Part shown: positions 8,001 to 13,684 of the stretch, in pieces
Position numbering within the stretch: the stretch's first letter is position 1
Layout: the number at the start of each line of letters is the position of its first letter
Origin: a virus
Length of the DNA: 22,723 nt
Virus record (IMG/VR): IMGVR_UViG_3300020401_001152
Coordinates: 1-22,723 of that record
Strand: one strand, 5' to 3'
Notes under the pieces: model-generated
Databases searched by the model: none
What the model was told of the DNA's origin: nothing
Seen by the model: only the letters and a program-made list of their open reading frames with translations
Position numbers and translations under genes: made by a program

Positions 8001-8432
8001 ATGGATACTTCATCATTAGGTGCTGGGCCTAAGCTCAAACCTACTATGAAGGGCAAGTTGCGTCCTATCAAAGATCGTGTTCTAGCTTATGGCATGAACT
8101 TTGGTGAAAGAACTACTAAAGGTGGAATTATTATTACATCTGATGACGGACTAGAAAGAGGCATTCGCTCACGTTGGTGTAAAGTGTATGCAAAAGGTCC
8201 AAACAACAAAGACGAGTATGAAGTAGGTGATTGGATCTACGTAGAACATGGTCGTTGGAGTAGAGGGATAAAACTTGATGAGCCAGACTTAGGTGATATA
8301 GAAGTAAGGCTTATAGACAATAAAGATATTTTGCTTTATAGCAAAGAGATGCCAGACGATGACGGTATCGGACACACAACAGACTTATCTCAACCATCAA
8401 TCGATCCTAGCAGTTTTGTTAAGGAAGAATAG
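8001..8432 (+). CDS. GroES-like co-chaperonin
   Basis: A 143-residue protein. Residues about 20-117 follow the GroES fold order. KLRPIKDRVLAY matches the first strand (IRPLHDRVxV). ERTTKGGIIITSDDG covers the mobile-loop region with the GGI motif that contacts GroEL. EVGDWIYVEHGRW matches the VKVGDxVxF strand, and VRLIDNKDILLY the closing VLIMSESDILAIV. It is longer than cellular GroES (about 97 residues): there is a short N-terminal leader and an acidic C-terminal tail after about residue 118. T4 uses gp31 for the same role, folding the major capsid protein with host GroEL; this protein looks closer to GroES than to gp31. AGGAAT precedes the ATG 5 nt after the previous stop, so it shares the late promoter at 7535. 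Confidence 0.8.
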   Translation: MDTSSLGAGPKLKPTMKGKLRPIKDRVLAYGMNFGERTTKGGIIITSDDGLERGIRSRWCKVYAKGPNNKDEYEVGDWIYVEHGRWSRGIKLDEPDLGDIEVRLIDNKDILLYSKEMPDDDGIGHTTDLSQPSIDPSSFVKEE

Positions 8433-8438
8433 AAAGGA
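8433..8438 (+). promoter_or_regulatory. Ribosome-binding site that sets a TTG start
   Basis: AAAGGA directly after the GroES-like stop codon, 7 nt before TTG 8446. It favours this start over an in-frame ATG at 8359 that would overlap the previous gene by 74 bases and has no clear Shine-Dalgarno. Confidence 0.6.
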
Positions 8439-8445
8439 CACTATC

Positions 8446-8859
8446 TTGCCTAAAGTAGATCTAAACAAGTACAAGCAATTTGTACAAGAAGTAACAAGTA
8501 AAGAAAGCAATCAGTTGTCAGAGATGTTTTATGCAACTAAAGAGCTTGAAGCGAAAAACCCTAAAGTGAATATGTCCTTATTGCTAACTGGTGGCATTGG
8601 GTTATCATCAGAAACAGGAGAGTTTAATGAAATTATTAAAAAATGTATCTTCCAAGGCAAACCTCTTAATGATGAGACTGTATTTCATTGTAAACGAGAA
8701 CTTGGTGACATTATGTGGTATTGGATTAGTTCTTGCCGTGCTCTTGGTTTGGACCCTAACGAAGTAATAGAAGAAAACGTCAATAAACTAAAAGCTAGAT
8801 ATCCAGGTGGAGAATTTGATGTACACTACAGTGAAAACCGCCAAGAAGGTGACCTATAA
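8446..8859 (+). CDS. mazG: MazG-like nucleoside triphosphate pyrophosphohydrolase
   Basis: A 137-residue all-alpha NTP pyrophosphatase starting at TTG 8446. The metal-binding signature is clear: SSETGEF (Glu56, Glu59) and, after about 26 residues, RELGDIMWY (Glu85, Asp88), the ExxE...ExxD pattern of the MazG superfamily. NKLKARYPGGEF near residue 120 matches the usual C-terminal helix. MazG enzymes remove pyrophosphate from NTPs or dNTPs, and phage copies are proposed to clean nucleotide pools or lower the stringent alarmone ppGpp; which applies here is unknown. It has no partner domain, so it is a single-domain enzyme. It lies just after the late GroES-like gene and before a set of oxygenase genes. 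Confidence 0.85.
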   Translation: MPKVDLNKYKQFVQEVTSKESNQLSEMFYATKELEAKNPKVNMSLLLTGGIGLSSETGEFNEIIKKCIFQGKPLNDETVFHCKRELGDIMWYWISSCRALGLDPNEVIEENVNKLKARYPGGEFDVHYSENRQEGDL

Positions 8860-8883
8860 AAGATTGGCAGATTAAATACTGTC

Positions 8884-9672
8884 ATGGATCTGGAACTAGA
8901 AAAAATCAAAGTATTAGATAACGTTGTACCAAAATGGTTACATCGTAAAGCAGTAGAAACTGTACCCTTCCTCCCACTTAAATGGGGACACAGAGGACTA
9001 GGACCATCACAAGGTTATCAGTTCTTTAGCGATCAATGGAAACACGAAGAAATAGAAAAAGCACCCTGGGTGTTACAAGCCATCTGGATGGCATTTGAAG
9101 AAAAGAAACATCTAATTGGTGATGACGTTGGCGACATACAGCTTAATCAAATTCAAATAAATTTAACAACAAAAGATCACATAGGTGGTCTCCATGTAGA
9201 TGTACACGATGGTACAGAAGCATACACAATGGTTTATTCAGTTACAGGTGATAGTGGCATGGACTTCTGGAGTAATAATCCGGAACATATAAATCCACGT
9301 ATTGCAGAACTATCTGATATGGCAACTAGAGGAGAAGCTACGCAAGAACAAGTTGAAGAAGAATTACGTAAGACCAAAGAACGTGCAAAAGCTAATCAAG
9401 GTATGCGTACCAAAGATGAAACTTGGTATGAAGATGACTTTAGTAATCATGAAGGAGAGATGGACAGTTATAGATGGCATAGTGTTGAATATGGTGAAGG
9501 AAGATGCATTGTATTTCCTAGTAAATTTATACACCAAGGATTACCACCAAAAGAAGTAAGTCCAAGAGTAACAATAGGATATATTTTTAGTGGTAAATCT
9601 AGTAAGTTCGCTAGAGACAGAGGAGTTATTATGCCTATATTCAAAAAGGAGCAAGAGAAAATTGTCAAATAA
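8884..9672 (+). CDS. 2-oxoglutarate/Fe(II) dioxygenase
   Basis: A 262-residue protein of the prolyl-4-hydroxylase-like cupin type. Iron ligands are suggested by HVD (His104, Asp106) and the distal His in KFIHQGLPP; the Arg of SPRVTIGYIF probably binds 2-oxoglutarate. TGDSGMDFW follows the first motif. A charged insert, roughly residues 131-190 (rich in Glu, Lys, Arg), separates the two halves and is missing from the paralog next door. No strong ribosome-binding site precedes ATG 8884. The substrate is unknown; in phages such enzymes may hydroxylate proteins, nucleobases or sugars. It overlaps the next gene by 11 nt if that gene begins at TTG 9662. Confidence 0.75.
   Translation: MDLELEKIKVLDNVVPKWLHRKAVETVPFLPLKWGHRGLGPSQGYQFFSDQWKHEEIEKAPWVLQAIWMAFEEKKHLIGDDVGDIQLNQIQINLTTKDHIGGLHVDVHDGTEAYTMVYSVTGDSGMDFWSNNPEHINPRIAELSDMATRGEATQEQVEEELRKTKERAKANQGMRTKDETWYEDDFSNHEGEMDSYRWHSVEYGEGRCIVFPSKFIHQGLPPKEVSPRVTIGYIFSGKSSKFARDRGVIMPIFKKEQEKIVK
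9646..9651 (+). promoter_or_regulatory. Ribosome-binding site for a TTG start
   Basis: AAGGAG inside the end of the first oxygenase gene, 10 nt before TTG 9662. It supports the earlier start for the second oxygenase, because ATG 9683 has no Shine-Dalgarno. Confidence 0.45.
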
Positions 9673-10213
9673 TATTATAGTAATGGACGATATAGTTCCT
9701 GATTGGTTACGTGAACAATGTGAAGCAACACTACCTCATCAACCAATTACATTCGGACAAAAAGGATTTGCACAAACTTGGCATAACTTAAATGATTTAC
9801 CTTGGGAACTTAAAGCTCTATGGTGTGCATTTAATTATAGACGTGACGAAATAAAAGCAAAGATTCCTTTATTTGGTAAGGCAGGATTTTTAAGTTTACT
9901 AAACGTACAAACAAACATGGCAACAGAAGGACATTATCCCGATATGGTTGCTATGGACGAACCATACGATACTGACGGCTCAGGCAAAATGGTTTATTCC
10001 GCAAAGTCAAATTGGGTATTTTATTATATGCTACAAGGTGATAGTGGAATGGAATTTTATCATAGAGATGGAAAAACTGTTTTTGAAAAGGTTGATTTCA
10101 AACCAGGTAGAGTAGTAACCTTTCCAGCTCGAACTGTACATAAAGAATTACAACCAAATAAGATTACTCCAAGATTTTCCGTTTCGTTTCTTTTTTCCGG
10201 ATTATATGCTTGA
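9662..10213 (+). CDS. 2OG/Fe(II) oxygenase paralog, metal site possibly degenerate
   Basis: About 183 residues, homologous to the gene before it. IIVMDDIVPDWLRE aligns with IKVLDNVVPKWLHR, and QGDSGMEFYH with TGDSGMDFWS. Because this similarity runs upstream of ATG 9683, I place the start at TTG 9662; ATG 9683 remains possible. The distal His (ARTVHKEL) and the Arg (TPRFSVSFLF) are kept, but the proximal HxD motif is not obvious: the matching stretch reads GHYPDMVAMDEP. The large charged insert of the first copy is absent. The pair is most simply a tandem duplication. The copy may be an active enzyme with a shifted ligand set or a catalytically dead partner; sequence alone cannot decide. The stop codon lies in the -35 region of the next promoter. 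Confidence 0.7.
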   Translation: MSNNIIVMDDIVPDWLREQCEATLPHQPITFGQKGFAQTWHNLNDLPWELKALWCAFNYRRDEIKAKIPLFGKAGFLSLLNVQTNMATEGHYPDMVAMDEPYDTDGSGKMVYSAKSNWVFYYMLQGDSGMEFYHRDGKTVFEKVDFKPGRVVTFPARTVHKELQPNKITPRFSVSFLFSGLYA

Positions 10214-10238
10214 CTTTTATTAATCTTTATTGTATAAT
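10210..10238 (+). promoter_or_regulatory. Sigma70-type promoter
   Basis: TTGACT at 10210-10215, a 17-bp spacer, and a perfect TATAAT at 10233-10238, in the 46-bp gap before ATG 10260. The downstream gene has AGGAG 5 nt before its ATG. This would be read by unmodified host polymerase and suggests early or middle expression of the genes that follow. Confidence 0.75.
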
Positions 10239-10259
10239 AATAAACAATTAGGAGATTAT

Positions 10260-10427
10260 ATGAAACTTCCAACAACAGAACTACAAGGTATTGGTACAAC
10301 TGGTGCTACAGGTATAACACTAATGGTTCTACACGTACTTGGTTATTTGCACGGATGGGCTTGGCCAATCTTATATGTCATTTTAATTTTAATGGGCATT
10401 GGACAAGAACGTGGTGCAAAAAAATGA
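10260..10427 (+). CDS. Small membrane protein
   Basis: A 55-residue protein. ATG 10260 is chosen because AGGAG lies at 10250-10254 and the promoter ends at 10238; a longer reading from TTG 10230 would start inside the -10 box. Hydrophobic residues fill about positions 15-48 (ITLMVLHVLGYLHGWAWPIL and VILILMGIG), enough for one long or two short membrane helices with a Gly- and Trp-rich turn. The end is basic (GQERGAKK). I do not recognise a family. It overlaps the next tiny membrane gene by 4 nt (ATGA), so the two are probably translated together early in infection. Confidence 0.6.
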   Translation: MKLPTTELQGIGTTGATGITLMVLHVLGYLHGWAWPILYVILILMGIGQERGAKK

Positions 10428-10558
10428 TATTAGATTTATTTTTATTAATAACATTAATAATTGTATTAGGTATTGGATACAATATAGCATATACAAAATA
10501 CAAAGATAGAGAGTGGAAAAAAAATAATCCAGACGAATTTAAATGGCCTAGGGAGTAG
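10424..10558 (+). CDS. Tiny single-span membrane protein
   Basis: A 44-residue protein starting at ATG 10424, which overlaps the stop of the previous gene as ATGA. A longer reading from 10355 would lie wholly inside that gene and lacks support. Residues about 2-24 form one membrane helix (LDLFLLITLIIVLGIGYNIAY), followed by a hydrophilic tail (TKYKDREWKKNNPDEFKWP), consistent with an N-out or N-in single-pass protein. No family is recognised. The next gene begins 2 nt after its stop. The tandem of two tiny membrane proteins under an early-type promoter resembles host-takeover or superinfection-type small proteins, but this is inference only. Confidence 0.55.
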   Translation: MILDLFLLITLIIVLGIGYNIAYTKYKDREWKKNNPDEFKWPRE

Positions 10559-10560
10559 AG

Positions 10561-10974
10561 ATGACTGTAGGGATAACCTTTAGCACATTTGACTTATTTC
10601 ATACAGGACACGTTGCCATGCTTAAAGAAGCTAGTGGTAATTGTAATCACATGATAGTAGGATTGCAATCAGATCCTTCAATTGATAGACCCGAAAAAAA
10701 CAAACCAATCCAAAGTGTATTCGAACGTTATGTTCAACTAGCAGGTTGCAAATATGTTGACGAGATCATTCCATACGAAACGGAAAAAGATCTTGAGGAT
10801 ATACTTTTAACTTATAATATTGATAAAAGATTTATTGGTGAAGAATATAAAACCAAAGACTTCACTGGAAAGCAGATTTGTGTTGACAAAGGTATAGAAA
10901 TATACTATAATAAAAGACAGCATTCATTTAGTAGTAGTAATTTAAGACAAAGGATAATTGATGGACGCAAGTGA
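10561..10974 (+). CDS. TagD-like nucleotidyltransferase (cytidylyltransferase family)
   Basis: A 137-residue protein of the HxGH nucleotidyltransferase superfamily. TFSTFDLFHTGHVAML carries the His14-x-Gly-His17 nucleotide-binding motif. NKRQHSFSSSNLRQRI near residues 118-132 takes the place of the family's ISSTxxR motif. The length is typical of glycerol-3-phosphate or ethanolamine-phosphate cytidylyltransferases, which activate an alcohol phosphate with CTP. The exact substrate cannot be read from sequence; an adenylyltransferase acting on a sugar phosphate is possible. It may serve glycan or lipid modification. A ribosome-binding site GGGAG lies upstream of the ATG. Its 3' end contains a consensus promoter (10883-10911), and it overlaps the next gene by 14 nt. 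Confidence 0.75.
   Translation: MTVGITFSTFDLFHTGHVAMLKEASGNCNHMIVGLQSDPSIDRPEKNKPIQSVFERYVQLAGCKYVDEIIPYETEKDLEDILLTYNIDKRFIGEEYKTKDFTGKQICVDKGIEIYYNKRQHSFSSSNLRQRIIDGRK
10883..10911 (+). promoter_or_regulatory. Consensus sigma70 promoter inside a gene
   Basis: A perfect TTGACA at 10883-10888, a 17-bp spacer, and a perfect TATAAT at 10906-10911, within the end of the nucleotidyltransferase gene. The expected start near 10918 would give a leader of about 43 nt before ATG 10961 and would drive the coiled-coil gene and the clamp-loader gene. Confidence 0.7.
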
Positions 10975-11143
10975 TGTATTAGTTCTTGAGCAGATCAAGA
11001 AATTGAATAAAAAAATTGATAAACTTCAGGATAGCATTGACCAGCTTGATGCTAAACTAACTAAACATATAGGCTTTATTGATAAGACATATGAAGGACT
11101 ACGTAATCCAATTGATGCGGCAAAGAGGTTTTTAGGCAGATGA
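10961..11143 (+). CDS. Small coiled-coil protein
   Basis: A 60-residue protein, ATG 10961, with AGGAT 5 nt upstream; a TTG at 10958 is possible but unneeded. Residues about 4-42 form a heptad-like coiled coil (LEQIKKLNKKIDKLQDSIDQ then LDAKLTKHIGFI), similar in style to SlyX-type short coiled-coil proteins. There is no membrane segment. The end (NPIDAAKRFLGR) is basic and amphipathic. The stop is shared with the next gene's start as ATGA. Oligomerisation is predicted from the heptads, but the partner and role are unknown. It is the first gene after the consensus promoter at 10883 and heads the run to the clamp loader. Confidence 0.6.
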   Translation: MDASDVLVLEQIKKLNKKIDKLQDSIDQLDAKLTKHIGFIDKTYEGLRNPIDAAKRFLGR

Positions 11144-11292
11144 AAATATTTAATAGAAAAGATACAAGACCACATTGGGAAGTAATGTCAGATGACGGAA
11201 TGAACAAGTTCTTGAAGTTCTGTGTTACTATGGTATTTTTATATTTCGGCTATCACACAGTGATTGCAATAATTGAAAGGTTTAGTGGATGA
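11140..11292 (+). CDS. Tiny single-span membrane protein
   Basis: A 50-residue protein, ATG 11140 to TGA 11292. It is locked into the operon on both sides: its start overlaps the previous stop (ATGA) and its stop overlaps the start of the clamp-loader gene (ATGA again). Residues about 26-46 (LKFCVTMVFLYFGYHTVIAII) form one membrane helix after a hydrophilic N-terminus (KIFNRKDTRPHWEVMSDDG), with a short cytoplasmic or external end. No family is recognised. The double overlap is the best evidence that it is real, since a random frame would not be bracketed so precisely. It is probably translated before gp44 by coupling. Confidence 0.6.
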   Translation: MKIFNRKDTRPHWEVMSDDGMNKFLKFCVTMVFLYFGYHTVIAIIERFSG

Positions 11293-12203
11293 AAGAATTA
11301 TGGGTAGAAAAATATCGTCCTAAGACTGTTGACGGTTATGTGTTTAGAGATGAACATCAGAAAGCACAGGTTAAACAGTGGATCAAGGAACAAACTATTC
11401 CACATTTATTGTTCAGCGGTAATGCAGGTATAGGTAAGACTACACTTGCAAAATTATTGTTCAACGAATTAGAAATTAATGATTTAGATGTATTAGAGAT
11501 AAACGCATCTCGTACAAATAGTGTTGATGATGTAAGAGATAAAATTGTTAACTTTGTACAGATGATTCCATTTGGAGCATTTAAAGTTGTACTACTTGAT
11601 GAAGCTGATTACTTATCCCCTAATGCTCAGGCGGCGTTACGTGGAGTTATGGAAGAATATCACACCACTTCAAGGTTTATTCTTACTTGCAATTACCCCA
11701 ACCGTATTATCCCTGCTTTGCACAGTCGTTGTCAAGGTTTTCATATTGCTAAAGTAGACATGAATGAGTTTACTGCAAGGGTGGCAGAGATACTTATTGC
11801 AGAAGGTGTTACTCCAGACTTGGATACACTAGACACATACGTAAAAGCAAGTTATCCTGATTTACGTAAATGTATTAATACAGTACAAATGAATTCGCAA
11901 GATGGTAAACTACTTGCACCCAATGAAAGCGATAAGAATGAAGCTGACTGGAAACTTGAAATGGTCGAACTGTTTAAAGCAGGTAAGATCAGTGAAGCTC
12001 GTAAACTTGTTTGTGCAAGTGCTAGAGCAGAAGAGATGGAAGAAGTTTACAGATGGCTATATGATAACATTGAATTGTTTGGTAATGAAGAACAACAGGA
12101 CAAAGCAGTTATCATAATCAAACAAGGACTAGTAGATCACACACTAGTCGTAGATCCTGAAATAAATTTAGCGGCGACATTAATTAAACTAGCAAGGTTA
12201 TAA
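11289..12203 (+). CDS. 44: Sliding-clamp loader ATPase, gp44 family
   Basis: A 304-residue AAA+ protein of the RFC/T4 gp44 type. LWVEKYRPKTVDGYV is the conserved N-terminal box. GNAGIGKT (residues 44-51) is Walker A, VVLLDEAD (about 100-107) is Walker B, LTCNY (about 132-136) is sensor 1, and HSRCQG carries the SRC Arg finger motif (Ser146-Arg147-Cys148) that defines clamp-loader small subunits. The C-terminal helical domain ends at ARL. In T4, four gp44 and one gp62 load the gp45 clamp for the polymerase. No gp62 follows; the next gene is an oxygenase, so the partner is elsewhere or divergent. It is probably transcribed from the promoter at 10883. Confidence 0.9.
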   Translation: MKELWVEKYRPKTVDGYVFRDEHQKAQVKQWIKEQTIPHLLFSGNAGIGKTTLAKLLFNELEINDLDVLEINASRTNSVDDVRDKIVNFVQMIPFGAFKVVLLDEADYLSPNAQAALRGVMEEYHTTSRFILTCNYPNRIIPALHSRCQGFHIAKVDMNEFTARVAEILIAEGVTPDLDTLDTYVKASYPDLRKCINTVQMNSQDGKLLAPNESDKNEADWKLEMVELFKAGKISEARKLVCASARAEEMEEVYRWLYDNIELFGNEEQQDKAVIIIKQGLVDHTLVVDPEINLAATLIKLARL

Positions 12204-12794
12204 ATGGATAACAAGTTCGACGGGTTTGTAGGCATTTTTGATAATGTTCTTCCTGAAAATTATTGTACAGATATTATAAAATATTTTGAAGACCTAGATA
12301 AAACAGGCTTTATACAATCTACTAAAGACTTTGTTCCAGGCCATGAACGAGATATGGACGAAGTACAGTTTATTGAACCGCATATAATACATCAAGTTCG
12401 TGGAGTATTTTTACAAGAGTTTTACAGAGTACTATGGGAAACTATTTGGCCTATATATACAAATAAATTTAGTATATTAAAAAATACACGTATGAGTGCT
12501 GACGGACTAAAAATGAAACGTATTAAACCAGGCGGTGGATTTCATGATTGGCATTACGAAACAGGTGGTACTAACAACGATAGACGAGTTGTAGCACAAA
12601 TGTACTTAAATGATATCGACGAAGCAGGTGAAACAGAATTCTTATATCAAAATAAAAGATTTGCACCAAAGAAAAATAGAATACTACTATGGCCAGCTGA
12701 TTGGTCTCATACACACAGAGGTAATCCGCCAATTGGAAATACAAACAAATATATCTTAACCACATGGATACAGGAGGCACACACTGAAGATTAG
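12204..12794 (+). CDS. 2OG-Fe(II) oxygenase (prolyl-4-hydroxylase type)
   Basis: A 196-residue protein starting at the base after gp44's stop. FHDWHYETGG gives a HxE iron-binding pair (His117, Glu119), a common phage variant of HxD. RILLWPADWSHTHRGNPP holds the distal His (169 or 171), and NKYILTTWIQ the Lys that would bind 2-oxoglutarate. The N-terminus (FVGIFDNVLPENYCTDII) is the usual lead-in of P4Hc-type domains. It is a different subfamily from the two paralogous oxygenases at 8884 and 9662. Its substrate is unknown; a protein side chain is the standard case for this type. The last 11 nt overlap the next gene if that gene begins at CTG 12784. Confidence 0.8.
   Translation: MDNKFDGFVGIFDNVLPENYCTDIIKYFEDLDKTGFIQSTKDFVPGHERDMDEVQFIEPHIIHQVRGVFLQEFYRVLWETIWPIYTNKFSILKNTRMSADGLKMKRIKPGGGFHDWHYETGGTNNDRRVVAQMYLNDIDEAGETEFLYQNKRFAPKKNRILLWPADWSHTHRGNPPIGNTNKYILTTWIQEAHTED
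12772..12777 (+). promoter_or_regulatory. Full Shine-Dalgarno AGGAGG with no ATG/GTG/TTG in register
   Basis: AGGAGG inside the end of the oxygenase gene, 6 nt before CTG 12784. It is the best ribosome-binding site in this part of the window and fixes the unusual start of the next gene. Confidence 0.6.
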
Positions 12795-13029
12795 ATACTA
12801 TCATAAGATTGATGGTTGGAGATGGTTAGGGTTCGTACTAGCAATGGTAGGTGCCTTCATTTTAAGTGGAGGTGATCCTAGTGTACAATGGGTAGGTTGG
12901 TTAATTGCAACCTTTTCATGTTCAATTTGGATATATATGGGTATAAAAGACAAAGACCTTCCTCGTGCATTAATGGAGTTGTTTTATTTGTTACTAGCTT
13001 TGAGGGGTATATATAACTGGATAGTGTAA
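12784..13029 (+). CDS. Small membrane protein, probable CTG start
   Basis: About 81 residues if read from CTG 12784. The first ATG in frame (12844) has no ribosome-binding site and would remove a good N-terminus: [25 protein letters not shown] sits 6 nt before CTG. The protein is very hydrophobic with probably three membrane segments: [20 protein letters not shown], then [18 protein letters not shown], then [20 protein letters not shown]. The layout resembles short phage membrane proteins of the NMN-transporter-like kind, but I cannot name a family. A stop codon lies upstream in frame at 12757-12759, so no longer start is available. It is followed after 1 nt by the ferredoxin gene. Confidence 0.6.
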   Translation: MKIRYYHKIDGWRWLGFVLAMVGAFILSGGDPSVQWVGWLIATFSCSIWIYMGIKDKDLPRALMELFYLLLALRGIYNWIV

Positions 13030-13030
13030 C

Positions 13031-13354
13031 ATGACGTACCTAGTAAATGATAAATGTGTAAATTGTAAACACATGGATTGCGTTGAAGTTTGTCCAGTGG
13101 ACTGTTTTTACGAAGGTAAAAATATGCTCGTAATTAATCCAGATGAATGTATTGACTGTGGTGTTTGCGTACCAGAGTGTCCTGTAGATGCTATTATAGA
13201 ACAAGGCTCAGATGATGGCACATGGATGGAATGGAATAGTAAATATAGTAATATATGGCCACAAATAACACAGAAAAGAGATGAAGATGTGTTGGCTGAT
13301 AAGATTCCGGTCGTAGATGTTACTATGTCCGAAGAACCAGGTAAGGGAGATTAA
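13031..13354 (+). CDS. fdxA: 7Fe ferredoxin (FdxA type)
   Basis: A 107-residue ferredoxin very like Azotobacter FdI/Fdx[19 protein letters not shown] (Cys9, 12, 17, 21, 25) and [16 protein letters not shown] give the Cys spacing for one [3Fe-4S] and one [4Fe-4S] cluster, including the extra Cys25. [10 protein letters not shown] in the C-terminal tail also matches the family. It carries low-potential electrons in the cytoplasm. Phage ferredoxins best known from cyanophages are plant-type 2Fe-2S, so this bacterial 7Fe type is a different choice. Possible partners are a redox enzyme that feeds ribonucleotide reduction, or host desaturation or nitrogen metabolism; none is seen in the window. The last residues (SEEPGKGD) are hydrophilic. 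The gene starts 1 nt after the previous stop. Confidence 0.88.
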   Translation: MTYLVNDKCVNCKHMDCVEVCPVDCFYEGKNMLVINPDECIDCGVCVPECPVDAIIEQGSDDGTWMEWNSKYSNIWPQITQKRDEDVLADKIPVVDVTMSEEPGKGD

Positions 13355-13356
13355 TT

Positions 13357-13680
13357 ATGAAAATGAGAGCTTCACATATACTTTTTTCTTATGCCGGTGC
13401 GACAAACAGTACGCATAGCAGAGGTATTGCTTTCGCTATGAATGAAGCTAACCGTGTACAAAAAGATATTCAAGATGGCAAGTATTCTTTTGAGATCGCC
13501 GCAAAAGAAAATAGTGCTTGTCCAAGTGGCAAGAGATCAGGTGGAGATCTAGGTTGGTTTGAACCTGAAGAAATGGTTGTAGAATTTTCAACTGCTTGTC
13601 AAAGCATTCCTAAAGGCGAAATGGGGCCACACCCTATAGTATCACCATTCGGTGTACATATCATTTATAGAACAGGATAA
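13357..13680 (+). CDS. ppiC: Parvulin-type peptidyl-prolyl isomerase (PpiC)
   Basis: A 107-residue single-domain parvulin. MRASHILFSY is the first strand with the catalytic-site His. FEIAAKENSACPSGKRSGGDLGWF (split here as FEIAAKEN, SACPSGKRSGG, DLGWF) is the hallmark of the family. EFSTACQSIPKGEMG and FGVHIIYR give the last helix and strand with the second conserved His. Such enzymes isomerise Xaa-Pro bonds to speed folding. It has no signal peptide, so it acts in the cytoplasm. A 13-residue insert-like stretch (GATNSTHSRGIAF) follows the first strand. It starts 2 nt after the ferredoxin stop (TAATT-ATG) in the same operon. Confidence 0.85.
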   Translation: MKMRASHILFSYAGATNSTHSRGIAFAMNEANRVQKDIQDGKYSFEIAAKENSACPSGKRSGGDLGWFEPEEMVVEFSTACQSIPKGEMGPHPIVSPFGVHIIYRTG

Positions 13681-13684
13681 TAAA

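Noticed and set aside
8359-8445. Upstream ATG for the MazG gene
   Set aside because: It would overlap the GroES-like gene by 74 bases and has no Shine-Dalgarno. TTG 8446 has AAAGGA 7 nt upstream and matches the start of the MazG fold.
8871-8878. ATTAAATA before the first oxygenase as a late promoter
   Set aside because: It differs from GATAAATA at two bases and ends only 5 nt before the ATG, unlike the 17-26 nt of the six clear copies.
12127-12149. GACTAGT/ACTAGTC inverted repeat
   Set aside because: It lies inside the gp44 coding sequence with no T-run and no nearby gene boundary; likely chance.
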